Assembly: GCA_036562565.1 (NCBI GenBank)
Contig: DATCJY010000045.1
Location: 1-64,000 of the forward strand
Origin: DATCJY01 sp036562565
GTDB taxonomy: Bacteria; Bacteroidota; Bacteroidia; Flavobacteriales_D; Sanyastnellaceae
Reading direction: 5' to 3'
DNA: 64,000 bases
Part shown: positions 61,577 through 64,000 of the stretch, one piece after another
Layout of the letters: every line of letters starts with the position of its first letter
Position numbering within the stretch: the first letter of the stretch is position 1
The notes under the pieces: model-generated
The model's input: only the letters and a program-made list of their open reading frames with translations
Databases searched by the model: none
What the model was told of the DNA's origin: nothing
Program-made: the position numbers and the translations under genes

Positions 61577-62029
61577 TCACTCTTTGGCTTTGGTGTCCAT
61601 GATGATTGTAACCGGCCCATCATTAACAAGGTGCACGTCCATCATGGCTCCAAATTTTCCAAACTGAATGGGCTTACCCAATTCGATAGACAAGAGCTCA
61701 CCCATCTGCTCATACAGCGGAATTGCTTTCTCAGGTCTGGCAGCTCGGATGAAGGATGGACGATTACCTTTTTTTGTAGCTGCATGTAAAGTGAACTGGC
61801 TTACAAGAAGAATGTTTCCACCTACCTCACGCACATCGCGATTCATTTTGCCTTCATCATCACTGAAGATGCGCATTGCCACAATCTTTTGCGCCAGCCA
61901 TTGGGCATCCTCTGTTGTATCATCATGTTCTATACCTAACAAAATGAGCAACCCATTTCCGATAGCACCAACTACCTGATTCTCTACTTCAACTTTGGCT
62001 TGCTTTACTCTTTGTATAACTACTCGCAT
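61577..62029 (-). CDS. dtd: D-aminoacyl-tRNA deacylase
   Basis: DTD removes D-amino acids wrongly attached to tRNA. It has 150 residues. MRVVIQRVKQAKVEV opens the fold, SQFTLHAATKKGNRPSF carries the catalytic Thr and Gln-containing loop, and FGAMMDVHLVNDGPVTI ends it. The GP motif near the C-terminus, a mark of the chirality filter, is in NDGPVT, and the matching SQFTL is present. Divergent from recG, with about 64 bases between starts. Normal length, intact. Confidence 0.96.
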   Translation of the reverse strand: MRVVIQRVKQAKVEVENQVVGAIGNGLLILLGIEHDDTTEDAQWLAQKIVAMRIFSDDEGKMNRDVREVGGNILLVSQFTLHAATKKGNRPSFIRAARPEKAIPLYEQMGELLSIELGKPIQFGKFGAMMDVHLVNDGPVTIIMDTKAKE

Positions 62030-62080
62030 GCCGCAAAGAAACTAACCACACCCGTGCTGAAGAAGTATTTCAGTCCTATT

Positions 62081-62088
62081 TACATTCG
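62081..62088 (+). promoter_or_regulatory. Predicted -7 promoter box of recG
   Basis: TACATTCG, only 5 bases before the GTG at 62094. It implies a nearly leaderless recG message. Confidence 0.45.
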
Positions 62089-62093
62089 CAACC

Positions 62094-64000
62094 GTGTTAG
62101 AAAAGGAATTGACATACATGAAAGGAGTTGGCCCTGCACGTGCCGATATTCTGCGTTCTGAGCTGAATATCCACACGGTGGGCGAATTGCTGGAATATTA
62201 TCCTTTTCGATATAACGACCGCTCTCAGATTATCCGCATAAGAGATATTCAGAGCGATGCTACAGCGGTGCAATTACTCGGAAAAATTGTATCGCTGCGA
62301 GAAATCGGAGCGGACAAATCAAAAAGAGTTTCCGCCATCTTTCAGGATGCAAGTGGTGAAATAGAACTTGTATGGTTCAAAGGTCTGAAATACATCCTCT
62401 CCACTATCAAAGTGCATCAGGAGTACATTGTATATGGCAAGCCTACTGAATTCAAAGGCCGCTATAACATTACTCATCCGGAGATTGAAACAATTGAAGA
62501 TGCACGCATTCTGCAAGGCATAGGCCTGAAGCCGGTTTACAAAACCACCGCCAAACTCACTGCAAAAGGCCTAAACAGCAATGGTATTGCGAGACTCACA
62601 AAGCAAGCAGTTGAAGAGAATAAGCACCTCATTACCGAGATACTTCCAGAATACTTGCTTGAGCAATTCAAGTTATTGCCCAGAGCAGAAGCCATAGCTC
62701 AGATACATACACCGAGCAATCAAAGCTTGCTGGAAGCCGCAAGAAGACGATTGAAGTTTGAAGAGTTATTCTTCATCCAGCTGCAACTCGCGCGGCAGAA
62801 GTTCAGCCAAACAAAAGCCGAACGAGGAGTGGTGTTTGAAAAAGTGGGCGAACTCTTCAATGAATTTTATAGCCACCATCTTCCCTTTGACCTGACAGGT
62901 GCACAGAAGCGCGTCATCAAAGAAATTCGTACAGATGTAGCTCGTGGTTATCACATGAACCGACTCATCCAGGGTGATGTGGGAAGCGGGAAGACCATTG
63001 TTGCGTTGCTCTCAGCATTGCTCGCCATCGACAATGGCTTTCAGGTTTGCCTTATGGCACCTACTGAAATTCTTGCACAACAACATTATGAAACCATCAC
63101 ATCCCTATTGAAAAATATGGATGTGTGTCACAATGTGCGCTTGCTCACCGGCTCAACCAAAAAAGCTCAACGCAATGAAATACTCAATGGTTTGTTGCTA
63201 GGCAATGTGAAATTGCTGATAGGTACACATGCCTTGATTGAACCAGCGGTTCAGTTCGCCAACCTCGGCTTGTGCATCATCGATGAGCAACATCGATTTG
63301 GAGTAGCACAACGAGCAGCATTGTGGAAGAAGGCTGCATTGCCTCCACATGTGCTTGTGATGACCGCCACTCCTATTCCACGTACCTTGGCTATGACGCT
63401 GTATGGCGACCTTGATATCAGCATCATTGACGAACTGCCGCCAGGTAGAAAACCCATCGTAACGAAATGGATGAGTGATGCACGCAGGTTGGAAGTCTTT
63501 CAATTCATGGAAGATGAAATCAAAAAAGGTCGCCAGGTATATGTAGTATATCCATTGATTGAAGAAAGCGAAGCAATGGACTACAAAGACTTGCAAGATG
63601 GTTACGAGTCCATCACGCGCAGGTTCCCATTGCCACATTATCGCGTGAGTATTGTACACGGCAAGATGAAGCCCGAAGCACGCGATTATGAAATGGAACA
63701 ATTCATCAAAGGCAATACGCAAATCATGGTTGCTACTACGGTGATTGAAGTGGGTGTGAATGTGCCCAATGCATCTGTCATGGTGATTGAAAGTGCAGAA
63801 CGATTTGGCCTTTCACAGCTACATCAGTTGAGGGGTCGTGTTGGCCGCGGGGCTGATCAAAGCTATTGTATCCTCATGACCGGTTTGAAAGTTAGCGCAG
63901 ACAGCAAAATCCGCCTTGAGACCATGGTGCGCACCAATGACGGATTTGAAATAGCTGAAGTGGACCTAAAACTGCGCGGCCCGGGTGATATCAGCGGTAC
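62094..64000 (+). CDS. recG: ATP-dependent DNA helicase RecG, 3' end cut by window edge
   Basis: RecG remodels stalled replication forks. The first 635 residues are present and the frame is open to the end. The start is GTG 62094 (LEKELTYMKGVGPARAD); ATG 62118 is possible but would lose the conserved stretch before KGVGP. The wedge domain with its OB-fold covers about residues 50-200. The helicase motifs are GDVGSGKT (Walker A), LCIIDEQHRFG (DExH-type box), VMTATPIPRTL, VATTVIEVGVNVPNA and QLHQLRGRVGRG. About 60 further residues should follow outside the window. Confidence 0.96.
   Translation, partial: MLEKELTYMKGVGPARADILRSELNIHTVGELLEYYPFRYNDRSQIIRIRDIQSDATAVQLLGKIVSLREIGADKSKRVSAIFQDASGEIELVWFKGLKYILSTIKVHQEYIVYGKPTEFKGRYNITHPEIETIEDARILQGIGLKPVYKTTAKLTAKGLNSNGIARLTKQAVEENKHLITEILPEYLLEQFKLLPRAEAIAQIHTPSNQSLLEAARRRLKFEELFFIQLQLARQKFSQTKAERGVVFEKVGELFNEFYSHHLPFDLTGAQKRVIKEIRTDVARGYHMNRLIQGDVGSGKTIVALLSALLAIDNGFQVCLMAPTEILAQQHYETITSLLKNMDVCHNVRLLTGSTKKAQRNEILNGLLLGNVKLLIGTHALIEPAVQFANLGLCIIDEQHRFGVAQRAALWKKAALPPHVLVMTATPIPRTLAMTLYGDLDISIIDELPPGRKPIVTKWMSDARRLEVFQFMEDEIKKGRQVYVVYPLIEESEAMDYKDLQDGYESITRRFPLPHYRVSIVHGKMKPEARDYEMEQFIKGNTQIMVATTVIEVGVNVPNASVMVIESAERFGLSQLHQLRGRVGRGADQSYCILMTGLKVSADSKIRLETMVRTNDGFEIAEVDLKLRGPGDISG

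Noticed and set aside
1..64000. CRISPR array, tRNA or rRNA genes, insertion sequences
   Set aside because: I found no spaced direct repeats, cloverleaf-like segments, rRNA stretches or transposase genes.

Overview
The window is chromosomal DNA from a member of the phylum Bacteroidota. The evidence is: type IX secretion sorting domains on two secreted proteins; the gene order DUF6089-uppS-bamA-ompH-ompH-murI; SusC-type carboxypeptidase-like domains on a TonB receptor; a b558-type succinate dehydrogenase; and recurrent TAnnTTTG (or TAnnTTCG) -7 promoter boxes, with almost no Shine-Dalgarno sequences. The class cannot be fixed from this sequence. I see no rRNA, tRNA, CRISPR array, insertion sequence or prophage. 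Both ends cut a gene: topA on the left and recG on the right.

Layout. 1-10.8 kb: topA, then a rightward cluster of a T9SS-sorted fibronectin protein, coaX, an outer-membrane protein, lptC, a small membrane protein, a CorC/CNNM protein and a PpiD-like chaperone. 10.8-18.5 kb: a leftward envelope-biogenesis cluster (DUF6089, uppS, bamA, two Skp/OmpH chaperones, murI, and a phosphoglucose/phosphomannose isomerase). 18.6-30.1 kb: a rightward heavy-metal, probably copper, island of nine genes. It holds a Cys-rich HYC_CC_PP protein, a periplasmic HMA protein, a TonB receptor, an HMA-MauE fusion, a His-rich secreted protein, and a CusCBA-like tripartite pump with a metal-binding lipoprotein. 30.2-32.7 kb: a small ferredoxin-like protein, an MFS transporter and a DUF1853 protein. 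33.1-40.5 kb: sdhCAB, an M3 oligopeptidase and an OprP-like porin.

40.5-46.1 kb is the most unusual stretch. It is a leftward, tightly packed five-gene unit in which an E1-like (ThiF) adenylyltransferase and a GNAT-fold acyltransferase are followed by a 7TMR-DISM sensor kinase, a receiver-kinase hybrid and a stand-alone receiver. This looks like a signal-making enzyme pair coupled to a private phosphorelay. 46.3-51.0 kb: a sigma-54 type regulator without a DNA-binding domain, a universal stress protein, an alpha/beta hydrolase, pdxJ and a CBS protein. 51.7-55.5 kb: a MazG-like pyrophosphatase and the translation cluster thrS-infC-rpmI-rplT, where infC has an AUU start. 55.5-64 kb: an NHL/thioredoxin-like secreted protein, a TPR lipoprotein, recA, a plastocyanin/PKD T9SS protein, dtd and recG.

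Three gene-poor gaps (32.66-33.15, 51.0-51.68 and 61.1-61.58 kb) contain intrinsic terminators that no visible gene accounts for. They probably hold small RNAs. One of them has a complete -33/-7 promoter about 100 bases before its terminator. All coordinates, motifs and hairpins were read by eye; no homology search was run, so family names rest on recognised motifs.
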